Source of the DNA: Phycisphaerae bacterium
GTDB taxonomy: Bacteria; Planctomycetota; Phycisphaerae; WQYP01
DNA: 6,431 nt
NCBI GenBank assembly: GCA_013044065.1
Contig: JABEVA010000367.1
Location: 1 to 6,431, forward strand
Direction of reading: 5' to 3'
Part shown: positions 1-6,318 of the stretch, piece after piece
Position numbering within the stretch: position 1 is the first letter of the stretch
Layout of the letters: every line of letters begins with the position of its first letter
The notes under the pieces: generated by a model
Seen by the model: the letters and a program-made list of their open reading frames with translations, nothing else
What the model was told of the DNA's origin: nothing
The model's database searches: none
Translations under genes and position numbers: made by a program

Positions 1-11
1 CGGCGCAGTAA

Positions 12-95
12 TTTTGGCTGCTGGCAAGACGCGACGGGCGCGCATACCCTAACCTTGGGTCTGTAAGGAGCGAGCAACGCCGCCAGCGGCCAAAA
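12..95 (+). repeat. Long inverted repeat, possible structured RNA or dispersed element
   Basis: Bases 12-25 (TTTTGGCTGCTGGC) pair with 82-95 (GCCAGCGGCCAAAA) over 14 positions. Thirteen pairs are Watson-Crick and the remaining one is U19 with G88. That pair is a wobble if the + strand is the RNA but an A/C mismatch on the other strand, so a + strand transcript is favoured. The 56-base loop holds a second small hairpin, ACCC 46-49 with GGGT 57-60. There is no T-run after the stem, so it is not a standard intrinsic terminator. No known RNA family was recognised. It could be a folded leader or intergenic RNA, or one copy of a genome-wide palindromic repeat. Confidence 0.5.
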
Positions 96-253
96 GAACC
101 AGCCGGAAAGTGTGAAGTTATTATTGCCCGGTCTCTAATGGCGGTGAGGTCGCTCCACCCCATACGCTGCCCGGATCGCACGCCGCTTGTGCCGGCCTTC
201 TCTGTGCATTAAATTACTCTCTGGTGGTGTGGTTTACGAATTGCGTTAAAAAC

Positions 254-258
254 AGGAA
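254..258 (+). promoter_or_regulatory. Ribosome binding site of icd
   Basis: AGGAA lies 6 bases before the ATG at 265 and 9 bases before the second ATG at 268. Either methionine could be the true first residue; the change is one amino acid. Confidence 0.55.
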
Positions 259-264
259 ATCAAC

Positions 265-1578
265 ATGATGAGCGTTGCTACCCCCGGCTTTATCCATGTC
301 CGCGTTCCCTCCAATGGCCAGCCTATTACCATGGGACAGCAGAACAAACTGCAAGTGCCCGATCAGCCGATTATTCCTTTCATTGAAGGCGATGGTACCG
401 GGGCCGATATTTGGCGAGCCAGCGTGCGGGTTTTTGATGCAGCGGTCAACGCGGTATACACCGGCCGACGCCGTATTCATTGGATGGAAGTGTTTGCCGG
501 TGAAAAGGCGTTCAATAAATTCAAAACCGGCACGCCCGAAGGCGATGCCCAGGCTTGGCTTCCGGATGAGACCGTTTCCGCCTTCCGCCACTTCCTGGTG
601 GGTATCAAAGGCCCGCTGACCACGCCAGTCGGTGGCGGCATCCGTTCGCTCAACGTTGCCTTGCGGCAATTGCTGGATTTGTACGTGTGCCTGCGCCCTG
701 TACGGTACTTCCGTGGGGTGCCCAGTCCGGTCAAGCGCCCGGAAGCCGTGGACATGGTCATTTTCCGTGAAAACACCGAAGATATTTATGCTGGCATCGA
801 ATGGGCTGCCGATTCCGCTGAAGCTAAAAAGTTGCTGGCGTTTCTCAAGACCGAGTTTCCCAAATCGTACGGAAAAATCCGTTTCCCGGACCATTGTGGC
901 GTGGGTATAAAGCCCGTCAGCAGAGAAGGTTCTCAGCGTCTGGTGGCTTCCGCCATTGATTATGCCATCCAGCACAAACGCAAAAGCGTCACGCTGGTTC
1001 ATAAAGGCAACATCATGAAATACACCTCCGGCGCGTTTCGTGACTGGGGTTACCAGATCGCCAGGGAAAAATACGGTGCCACGGAAATTGACGGTGGCCC
1101 GTGGTGTAAATTGCCCGACGGCATCATCATCAAAGATGCTATCGCCGATATCACCCTGCAGCAGGTGTTAACCCGTCCGGAAGATTTTGATGTGATTGCC
1201 ACGTTGAACCTCAACGGCGATTATCTCAGCGACGCTTTGGCAGCACAGGTAGGGGGCATTGGCATCGCGCCGGGGGGCAACATCAATTACCAAAGTGGCC
1301 ACGCCATTTTTGAAGCCACGCACGGCACTGCTCCCAAGTATGCCAATCAGGATAAGGTGAATCCCGGCAGTGTTATTCTCTCCGGTGTAATGATGTTGGA
1401 ATACCTTGGCTGGCAGGAAGCGGCAGATGCTATTGTCCGCGGACTGGAGCAAACGATTGGCCAGCGCGTGGTTACCTATGATTTTGCCCGACTGATGACC
1501 GGGGCTACGGAAGTAAAATGTAGCGCCTTTGGCGACGCCATCATCAAAAATATCACTGCCGTAAAAGCGAAAGCGTAA
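265..1578 (+). CDS. icd: NADP-dependent isocitrate dehydrogenase
   Basis: Oxidatively decarboxylates isocitrate to 2-oxoglutarate with NADP+ in the cytosolic TCA cycle. The 437-residue product matches E. coli Icd almost end to end (416 residues there), with about ten extra residues at the amino end. Visible landmarks are the substrate loop TTPVGGGIRSLN (residues 119-130), whose S128 corresponds to E. coli Ser113, the tyrosine of EDIYAGIEW (Y175), K247 in LVHKGNIMK, and the metal-binding aspartates D319 and D323 in NLNGDYLSDALA. The cofactor residues K358, Y359, V365, Y405 and R409 match the E. coli NADP set (K344, Y345, V351, Y391, R395), so NADP+ rather than NAD+ is expected. The start is supported by AGGAA at 254-258. 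The gene stands alone, without other TCA genes nearby, and no AceK kinase gene is in the window. Confidence 0.97.
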   Translation: MMSVATPGFIHVRVPSNGQPITMGQQNKLQVPDQPIIPFIEGDGTGADIWRASVRVFDAAVNAVYTGRRRIHWMEVFAGEKAFNKFKTGTPEGDAQAWLPDETVSAFRHFLVGIKGPLTTPVGGGIRSLNVALRQLLDLYVCLRPVRYFRGVPSPVKRPEAVDMVIFRENTEDIYAGIEWAADSAEAKKLLAFLKTEFPKSYGKIRFPDHCGVGIKPVSREGSQRLVASAIDYAIQHKRKSVTLVHKGNIMKYTSGAFRDWGYQIAREKYGATEIDGGPWCKLPDGIIIKDAIADITLQQVLTRPEDFDVIATLNLNGDYLSDALAAQVGGIGIAPGGNINYQSGHAIFEATHGTAPKYANQDKVNPGSVILSGVMMLEYLGWQEAADAIVRGLEQTIGQRVVTYDFARLMTGATEVKCSAFGDAIIKNITAVKAKA

Positions 1579-1714
1579 TCACTACAGGTATCTGCAACTT
1601 TGGACCGGGCCGCGCGTGTAGCTTGCGTAGTCCAAACAGAGGCGGACTTGGCGTGATCCATCCGGATGACGTTCATTCGGGGGTTCGTTAAAAAAATCCG
1701 CTTGGCACTTTTTA

Positions 1715-1720
1715 AAGGAG
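1715..1720 (+). promoter_or_regulatory. Strong ribosome binding site fixing the start at 1729
   Basis: AAGGAG sits 8 bases before the ATG at 1729. It decides between this start and an in-frame ATG at 1666, which has no such site and would place 21 residues ahead of an otherwise textbook signal peptide. Confidence 0.85.
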
Positions 1721-1728
1721 TTACTGTT

Positions 1729-2226
1729 ATGAAAAGACTACCTTCCTGGTCTCTGGCCATGGCCGGCGTGATGGCTTTGGCTTTGTCTCTGGCCTTGGCC
1801 GCCAGCGTTCAGGCTCGGCCGCATGCCGGTTCGGGAACCATTACCGGCAAAGTGGTGGACAGCAGCGGTCAACCGGTGGCCGGCGCATTTGTACGCATTG
1901 CGATGTTGCCGCGGCGAATGAACCACCACGGGAAACATCATGGTCAACGCCCCGGCCGCATAGAGCCTGGCCAAACCGTTTGGCATACGGTGTTTTTTGG
2001 TGTTACCAAAACGGCTGATGATGGCACATTCACCGTGAACAACGCCCGTCCAGGCCGTTACCGCATTGTTGCCATGAAGCGTGGTGTGGGCTTTGGGCAT
2101 TTGCGCCGGCCGGTTAAAGTTTCCAACGGATCAACCCCGGTTAGCGCGGGAACCATCACCCTGCACATGGGCAAGCACCGTCATGGGCATGGCCGCAGGC
2201 ATGGTCCGCCTCCTGCGGGAAACTAA
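1729..2226 (+). CDS. Secreted histidine-rich protein with a carboxypeptidase-regulatory-like domain
   Basis: The product has 165 residues. Residues 1-29 form a signal peptide: basic start (MKR), a long Ala/Leu hydrophobic core and a VQA site before R30, so export to the periplasm or outside is likely. Residues about 35-145 look like one carboxypeptidase-regulatory-like beta-sandwich, with GTITGKVVDSSGQPVAGAFV at its start, then DDGTFTVNNARPGRYRIVA, and a closing strand pair. An insert at about 60-80 is basic and His-rich (HH at 66-67, HH at 70-71). The tail at 146-158 has five histidines (146, 150, 152, 154, 158) among Gly and Arg, ending in a proline stretch. Such domains usually serve as structural or binding modules, not enzymes. 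Metal or polyanion binding by the histidines is my inference. It is followed by its own terminator, so it is probably transcribed alone or with icd. Confidence 0.8.
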   Translation: MKRLPSWSLAMAGVMALALSLALAASVQARPHAGSGTITGKVVDSSGQPVAGAFVRIAMLPRRMNHHGKHHGQRPGRIEPGQTVWHTVFFGVTKTADDGTFTVNNARPGRYRIVAMKRGVGFGHLRRPVKVSNGSTPVSAGTITLHMGKHRHGHGRRHGPPPAGN

Positions 2227-2266
2227 AACAGCAGCCGCTACAATACCGAGAATCCTCCAAAACCCC

Positions 2267-2302
2267 AGCCCGGCCAGATGCCGGGCTTGTTTATTTTTAT
2301 TT
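2267..2302 (+). terminator. Rho-independent terminator after the secreted protein
   Basis: AGCCCGGC (2267-2274) pairs perfectly with GCCGGGCT (2280-2287) around a five-base loop CAGAT. The T-rich run TTGTTTATTTTTATTT follows directly. It lies 40 bases past the stop codon at 2226 and ends the upstream transcription unit. Confidence 0.92.
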
Positions 2303-2646
2303 AAAATTCCTAGCCCCTCTAATTTCTCCTTGCCACGGTCAGATGGGTTCCTTTCCCAAATCAGCTTGCCAGAGCGGTTGGTCACCTCGAACTAAATACC
2401 GCGCTTGAGGCGGTTCGTATCAGTTGGCGGTAGACGTGCCAATGCCAGTCGCCATCGAAAGTGGTATTCCCATCTGGCCGGCCGACATCGCCATTTCCAT
2501 CGGGACTTGAATGCCGCAATGGCCGCTGCGTCATTCGCATATTTACAGATCGCAAACAATCTGGCGTGACATCTCTTGGGTGGCCCGTATAATTTCTGAC
2601 GCTGACGGGTGAATACGTTGGCGGTACCTGCAAAACCGGCGACAAT
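2303..2646. other. Intergenic region without a supported gene
   Basis: From the stop at 2226 to the start at 2647 there are 420 bases without a convincing gene. It contains the terminator at 2267-2302, a weak hairpin ACCGC 2398-2402 with GCGGT 2410-2414, and the promoter at 2566-2593. A minus-strand frame across 2382-2645 starts with TTG, has no ribosome binding site and no recognisable domain. No RNA gene was recognised. Confidence 0.6.
2566..2593 (+). promoter_or_regulatory. Predicted sigma-70-type promoter
   Basis: GTGACA at 2566-2571 differs from the consensus -35 box at one base. It is followed after 16 bases by a perfect TATAAT at 2588-2593. Transcription would start near 2600, some 45 bases before the ORF at 2647. 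No terminator is visible between here and the transporter operon, so it may also feed that operon. Confidence 0.6.
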
Positions 2647-2880
2647 ATGTTTAATCGAGAAATAGCTTTGCGCCGTTTCCGCAGTTTCTACTGGATCGGC
2701 GACCTTTCGCTAGTGGTGCTTTTCACCGCCATCCTCGCGGGGTTGATCCATGCCCTGTACCGTCGGCGCATGCATATTCCCGTCACGCTTTGGTGGTTGC
2801 CGGTCGATGTGGTTGAATCGCTGCTGCGAATGATCGCGGCGTATCTACTGGCATTGATTTTCGGTCTGGCGGTGGGTTAA
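2647..2880 (+). CDS. Small two-span membrane protein, possibly a truncated ABC permease amino terminus
   Basis: The 77-residue product has a basic start, a hydrophobic span at about 18-37, a short RRR linker, and a second span at about 57-76 that runs into the stop. From memory, the pattern of a basic start, TM1, a short Pro-containing loop (IPVTLWWLP) and a helix like SLLRMIAAYLLALIFGLAVG resembles the beginning of binding-protein-dependent (NitT/TauT-type) ABC permeases, which are several hundred residues long. None of the three frames after the stop at 2878-2880 continues such a protein. It is therefore either a genuine small membrane protein or a permease remnant. A good promoter lies upstream, but no clear Shine-Dalgarno precedes the ATG. 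Confidence 0.5.
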   Translation: MFNREIALRRFRSFYWIGDLSLVVLFTAILAGLIHALYRRRMHIPVTLWWLPVDVVESLLRMIAAYLLALIFGLAVG

Positions 2881-3076
2881 TCAAATGCATGCGATAAATT
2901 ATTGCAAAGTTAGCGCCGCTGCGTGACAGATAATGGTGGTGCCGCTAAAATGTTTTGATGGCACTGAAGTGTCGGGAAATTTTGGCCGCAGGCGGGATGG
3001 ACGAGATTTCGGACTAGGACCACAAGCGAGATTGCCGCGCCGGGCGTCCAATTTACCGTTCGGCGTTTGTACCGTC

Positions 3077-3082
3077 AGGTGA
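3077..3082 (+). promoter_or_regulatory. Possible ribosome binding site overlapping an in-frame stop
   Basis: AGGTGA matches the 16S 3' end but is only 3 bases from the GTG at 3086. Its last three bases are a TGA in the transporter's frame, so the transporter cannot begin further upstream. A competing site, GGGGAG at 3118-3123, lies ahead of the ATG at 3137. Confidence 0.4.
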
Positions 3083-3085
3083 ACA

Positions 3086-4456
3086 GTGTATTGGTTAAAC
3101 AAAAGCATACACCTTCTGGGGAGATCGCGGCGGCGCATGCTGCTGTTGGCCGCGGTCATCGGCCCGGGCATGATCACCATGATTGCCGACAACGACGCCG
3201 GCGGTATATCCACCTACGTTCAAACCGGGGCCTTAACCGGGTTTAATCTATTGTGGGCATTCATTATTCTGGTGCCGATGGCCTATTACGTACAGGAGAT
3301 GACGGTTCGGCTTGGAGCTGTTACCAAACGCGGTCACGCGGAGGCTATTTTCGATTCCTTCGGCCCATTCTGGGGATGCTTTTCAATCTTTGATCTGGCC
3401 GTGGTAAATTGGCTCACGCTGGTCACGGAATACATCGGCATGACCCAGGCCCTGAGCATTTTCGGCATTCCCGCCTGGGTCACATTTCTGGGTGTCACAC
3501 TTCTGCTTTTCCTGATCGTGGTGACGGGCAAATATTGGACCTTTGAGAAGCTGACGATGCTTTTCTGCGTCTTTAACTTCGTGTACATCCCGGCGGCGTT
3601 CTGGGCGATGCAAACGGGCAACGTCAAGGCGGGCTGGCTGGCGGTCGGCAAGGGGTTCTATGCTCCGACGCTGGTCGGGATTTTGCCGATGTCGGCCATG
3701 ATTACGCTGATCATGGCCAATATAGGCACCACGATTACGCCCTGGCAGATATTTTTTCAACAGTCCGCGGTGGTTGACAAGGGCATGGACGTCCACGATA
3801 TCAAGATGGGAAAAATCGACACGTTTGCGGGATCGCTTTTAACCTGCATCGTGGCGGCCTTCATCATCATCGCCACCGCTGGCGTCTTCTATTTCAATCC
3901 GCACGGGCGGATGGTGGTAACTTCAGCCCAACAGGCATCCCTGCAAATGCCCAAGGTCATGCCAGTCGGAACGGATTGGGGGCGGTGGGCCGAGGTTCTT
4001 TTTGCCATTGGCCTCTTTGACGCGGGCTTGCTGGGGGCGCTTTGTGTCTCCCTTTCCACAAGCTGGGCTTTGGGCGAGTTATTCGGCTGGGCGCATTCCT
4101 TGAATAAATCCGTGCGCGACGCGCCATGGTTTTATGTGGCTTATGTTACCATGCTGCTGCTGGCGGGTGTGGTTTCCGTCGTGGCCGGCGTCGCGGTGCA
4201 AAATGACATCACGATTTTTGTGCAGGTGGTGGCGGTTACCTTGCTGCCATCAAGCCTCTTTTTCCTGATCCTGATTCTTAACGACAAAGACGTTATGGGC
4301 GAATATGTGAACACCCAGTGGCAGAACATCGCCAATTGGTCCATCGCCCTGTTCGTGATCTTTGTTTCCACGCTTTACGGTATAATTCAGATATTTCCGG
4401 ATGTAATGGAACCGGCTTTCTGGCATCGCGCCGGTCGCTTTTTCCATGGGCTTTGA
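3086..4456 (+). CDS. Nramp-superfamily divalent-cation transporter with atypical metal-site motifs
   Basis: Inner-membrane transporter of 456 residues with about 11 helices (roughly 19-36, 50-68, 98-120, 130-147, 156-175, 196-225, 248-268, 302-326, 349-370, 375-398, 417-436), the LeuT-like Nramp fold. TM1 opens with GPG at residues 26-28 and has DAGG (37-40) where classical Nramps have DPGN. TM6 has TPWQ (218-221) where they have MPHN, so the metal-coordinating Met is Thr and the Asn is Gln. Asp37 is kept. This points to a divergent branch, and the MgtE-like partner encoded next suggests Mg2+ or a related ion rather than Mn/Fe; that is inference. The GTG start keeps the basic RSRRR stretch before TM1. 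The ATG at 3137 (residue 18) is the alternative and would begin directly at TM1. The gene overlaps the next by 11 bases. Confidence 0.88.
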   Translation: MYWLNKSIHLLGRSRRRMLLLAAVIGPGMITMIADNDAGGISTYVQTGALTGFNLLWAFIILVPMAYYVQEMTVRLGAVTKRGHAEAIFDSFGPFWGCFSIFDLAVVNWLTLVTEYIGMTQALSIFGIPAWVTFLGVTLLLFLIVVTGKYWTFEKLTMLFCVFNFVYIPAAFWAMQTGNVKAGWLAVGKGFYAPTLVGILPMSAMITLIMANIGTTITPWQIFFQQSAVVDKGMDVHDIKMGKIDTFAGSLLTCIVAAFIIIATAGVFYFNPHGRMVVTSAQQASLQMPKVMPVGTDWGRWAEVLFAIGLFDAGLLGALCVSLSTSWALGELFGWAHSLNKSVRDAPWFYVAYVTMLLLAGVVSVVAGVAVQNDITIFVQVVAVTLLPSSLFFLILILNDKDVMGEYVNTQWQNIANWSIALFVIFVSTLYGIIQIFPDVMEPAFWHRAGRFFHGL

Positions 4457-5804
4457 CGGATTGGGTCGCACCATGCCAAAACCGCTTTCTGGGTCTTCCC
4501 CGCAGCCTGCACCACCCGGCCTCCCCAACGGTGCCCGCGATTATCGTACGTTTTATTATTCTGAGCTGCGCGGGCGAAAAATATGTTTGGGCAAAATCTC
4601 AGAACATGTGGGCAAAATCTCGGATATTGCGTTTAAAATGACCGAGGCCTACCCCGATGCCGTCGGTATTGTGGTCGAACACGGATGGGGAAAACCGGCG
4701 GAGCTGATTCCATGGCCCAAGGTGGCCCGCATTGATGATGATTATGTTTTTGTCGCGGCACCCGATCAAATCGATCCCGCCACAGCCAAGTGCGGAACAG
4801 GATTTCCCTGTTTTGTCGACCAGCCGGGATGGATATTGCTTGAATCACACCTGATGGGGAAAACAATTTTTGACATGGATGGCCGGCGCACCGAAGTGGT
4901 CAATGATGTGCATCTGCTGGCTTCTAAAGATCGCATGATTCTCGTCCACGTGGATATTTCATTCAATGGTTTCCTGCGACGGTGGGGGATATCGCGCGTC
5001 TTTCACGCCAAAGAACATCTTATCAACTGGAAATATGTGCAGCCGCTTTCGCTGGAAGATGCCTTGGCCCGGGATGCAGTGCGATTATCCATCACCCGCA
5101 AGCAAATCGAGGAACTTCCCCCGGAAGATTTGGCGGACACGCTGGAAGAACTCACTGGCAAGGAACAGCAGGCTCTGTTTTCCGCGCTGGCACCCGAGAC
5201 CGCGGCGGAAACCCTCGTAGAGGCCGAGCCACGCACCCAGCGCCAGCTTATCGCGGATTTGCGGCAGGAGCGAGCCACCAAGATTCTTCAGGAAATGTCC
5301 ATCCCCCAGCTTGCGGATTTACTTTCGGTGCTGCCACACGAAGACGCGGTAAAAATGATGCGACTGCTGCCAGCGGATCAATCGCAGCGCATAGGCGAAC
5401 TGCTTTCGCAAAGAGAATCGGTGGCGCAATCCATGCTCAGCGAAAACTACTTGGCGCTGCCGAAGGAAACATTGATTGGTGCCGTGCTTGCATCCATCCG
5501 GGGCTCGGGCAAACCGCATGAGGCCATTTCCTACATATATGTCATACAGCCGGAGGATAAACTGCTGCTGGGGGTAGTGGACCTGCGCGACTTGGTACTG
5601 GCTTTGGACGATCGTACGCTGGGCGAGATCATGGTGTCTCCGGTGGTAACCGCCGAGGCCGATGACACGCGTGATGATTTGGCGGAGCTATTCCTGAAAT
5701 ACCACTTTCGGATGCTGCCGGTGGTGGATCGTCGCGATCATCTGCTGGGGGTAATCCATTTCAATGATATTACCAAAGGACTGATGAACCGACTGCGGGT
5801 ATGA
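4446..5804 (+). CDS. Soluble MgtE-N / CBS-pair protein with PRC-barrel-like segments, probable transporter regulator
   Basis: The 452-residue product has no membrane span. After a Pro/Gly-rich start, residues about 35-110 (FYYSELRGRKI, later ELIPWPKVARI) and about 125-200 look like two PRC-barrel-like beta segments. Residues about 215-315 are an MgtE intracellular N domain made of short helical repeats (LPPEDLADTLEEL, LAPETAAETLVEA, LPHEDAVKMMRLLP). Residues about 322-385 and 390-450 form a CBS pair (IMVSPVVTAEADDT, FRMLPVVD, LLGVIHFNDI). In MgtE channels the N and CBS domains bind Mg2+ and close the pore when Mg2+ is plentiful. Here the pore domain is absent and the gene overlaps the transporter gene, so I infer that this protein gates or senses for that transporter. 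Adenine-nucleotide binding by the CBS pair is also possible. ATG 4473 (residue 10) is an alternative start, 16 bases after the transporter stop. Confidence 0.88.
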   Translation: MGFDGLGRTMPKPLSGSSPQPAPPGLPNGARDYRTFYYSELRGRKICLGKISEHVGKISDIAFKMTEAYPDAVGIVVEHGWGKPAELIPWPKVARIDDDYVFVAAPDQIDPATAKCGTGFPCFVDQPGWILLESHLMGKTIFDMDGRRTEVVNDVHLLASKDRMILVHVDISFNGFLRRWGISRVFHAKEHLINWKYVQPLSLEDALARDAVRLSITRKQIEELPPEDLADTLEELTGKEQQALFSALAPETAAETLVEAEPRTQRQLIADLRQERATKILQEMSIPQLADLLSVLPHEDAVKMMRLLPADQSQRIGELLSQRESVAQSMLSENYLALPKETLIGAVLASIRGSGKPHEAISYIYVIQPEDKLLLGVVDLRDLVLALDDRTLGEIMVSPVVTAEADDTRDDLAELFLKYHFRMLPVVDRRDHLLGVIHFNDITKGLMNRLRV

Positions 5805-5819
5805 CCCGTGAGCCAACAT

Positions 5820-5824
5820 AAGGG
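5820..5824 (+). promoter_or_regulatory. Ribosome binding site of the small single-span protein
   Basis: AAGGG lies 6 bases before the ATG at 5831. It supports translation of this short frame over the overlapping minus-strand frame. Confidence 0.6.
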
Positions 5825-5830
5825 TTACGA

Positions 5831-6055
5831 ATGCCACGAATGAAAATGACGCCATTGGTGAAGACCTCATTGGTGGTCTTGCGGATTTACCTGCTTATCC
5901 TGCTGTCCCTGATCCTTGTGAGCTTCGTCCGGGTTTTGAAATCAGGCATATCCGAAACAGCGCCCGCCAAATCCCAGCCGAAATCCACTACCAGGTCTTC
6001 AGATTCAAAAACAGTGCCGTCGGAAGGAAAACACGTTGCCCGTCCGCATTCCTGA
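5831..6055 (+). CDS. Small single-span membrane protein of unknown function
   Basis: The 74-residue product has a basic start (MPRMK, K11), one hydrophobic helix at about 12-33 (LVVLRIYLLILLSLILVSFV) and a polar, disordered-looking tail rich in Ser, Thr, Lys and Pro (about 38-74). There is no signal peptidase site, so it should stay anchored in the inner membrane. Positive charges flank both ends of the helix, leaving orientation unclear. It begins 26 bases after the CBS protein gene with its own ribosome binding site and is probably the third gene of that operon. The family is not recognised. A role as an accessory subunit of the transporter rests on position only. Confidence 0.6.
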   Translation: MPRMKMTPLVKTSLVVLRIYLLILLSLILVSFVRVLKSGISETAPAKSQPKSTTRSSDSKTVPSEGKHVARPHS

Positions 6056-6205
6056 ATTGGGGACGCCATGCTGATATCTTTCATTATTCCCGGGATGAGC
6101 ATTGATTCCAGATCGCCAAGGTCAAAACCTCCTGATGCGGCCCTCGTAAATGGCTGAAGGGACAACTGTTGTGTGCCCACCTGGCGGCGACGGGCGACGG
6201 TTTGC

Positions 6206-6310
6206 GAGAGTAGATAGTTGAGAGTAGACCGCAGGAGGCGCTTCGGTGGCTGGCATCAGCCGCTCTATTATCCCAGCCGAATTTGCTTTACTTTCTACTT
6301 TCTCATAACT
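6206..6310 (+). repeat. Direct repeats and imperfect long inverted repeat with inner hairpin
   Basis: GAGAGTAGA occurs at 6206-6214 and 6220-6228, and ACTTTCT occurs in tandem at 6290-6296 and 6297-6303. The second GAGAGTAGA pairs with 6294-6302 over nine positions including one G-U. After a four-base bulge (6303-6306), AGTT 6216-6219 pairs with AACT 6307-6310. Inside lies a hairpin GTGGCTG 6246-6252 with CAGCCGC 6257-6263, again with one G-U pair. It may be a dispersed intergenic repeat or a folded RNA; no known family was recognised. Confidence 0.4.
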
Positions 6311-6318
6311 CCTGCTCT

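Noticed and set aside
31..40. GCGACGGGCG shared with 6187-6196
   Set aside because: A ten-base GC-rich match without flanking similarity; likely coincidence and not paired repeats or attachment sites.
187..215. TTGTGC and TAAATT as an icd promoter
   Set aside because: The 17-base spacing is right, but both boxes match the consensus poorly, so it is not supported.
214..1002. Long minus-strand frame of 262 codons
   Set aside because: It lies antisense to icd, whose product is unmistakable. The antisense product has no recognisable domain and is a codon-bias shadow.
1599..1636. TTTGGAC/GTCCAAA inverted repeat after icd as a terminator
   Set aside because: Only seven pairs across a 24-base loop with no T-run; transcription from icd may or may not end here.
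1659..1668. CATCCGGATG perfect palindrome upstream of the secreted protein gene
   Set aside because: Ten bases only, no second copy nearby and no matching known operator; expected by chance at this length.
1666..1728. Upstream ATG extension of the secreted protein
   Set aside because: It would put 21 residues before a clear signal peptide, while AAGGAG sits 8 bases before the ATG at 1729.
2382..2645. Minus-strand frame of 87 codons in the intergenic region
   Set aside because: TTG start, no ribosome binding site, no recognisable domain, and it covers a good + strand promoter. A DGNGDVGRPDGN-like stretch was tempting but not enough.
2902..2934. TTGCAA and GATAAT as a promoter for the transporter operon
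   Set aside because: The spacer is 21 bases, too long for a normal sigma-70 promoter, and no better -35 box lies at 16-18 bases.
5887..6180. Minus-strand frame of 97 codons
   Set aside because: GTG start without a ribosome binding site. It overlaps the + strand small membrane protein, which has a proper ribosome binding site and operon position.
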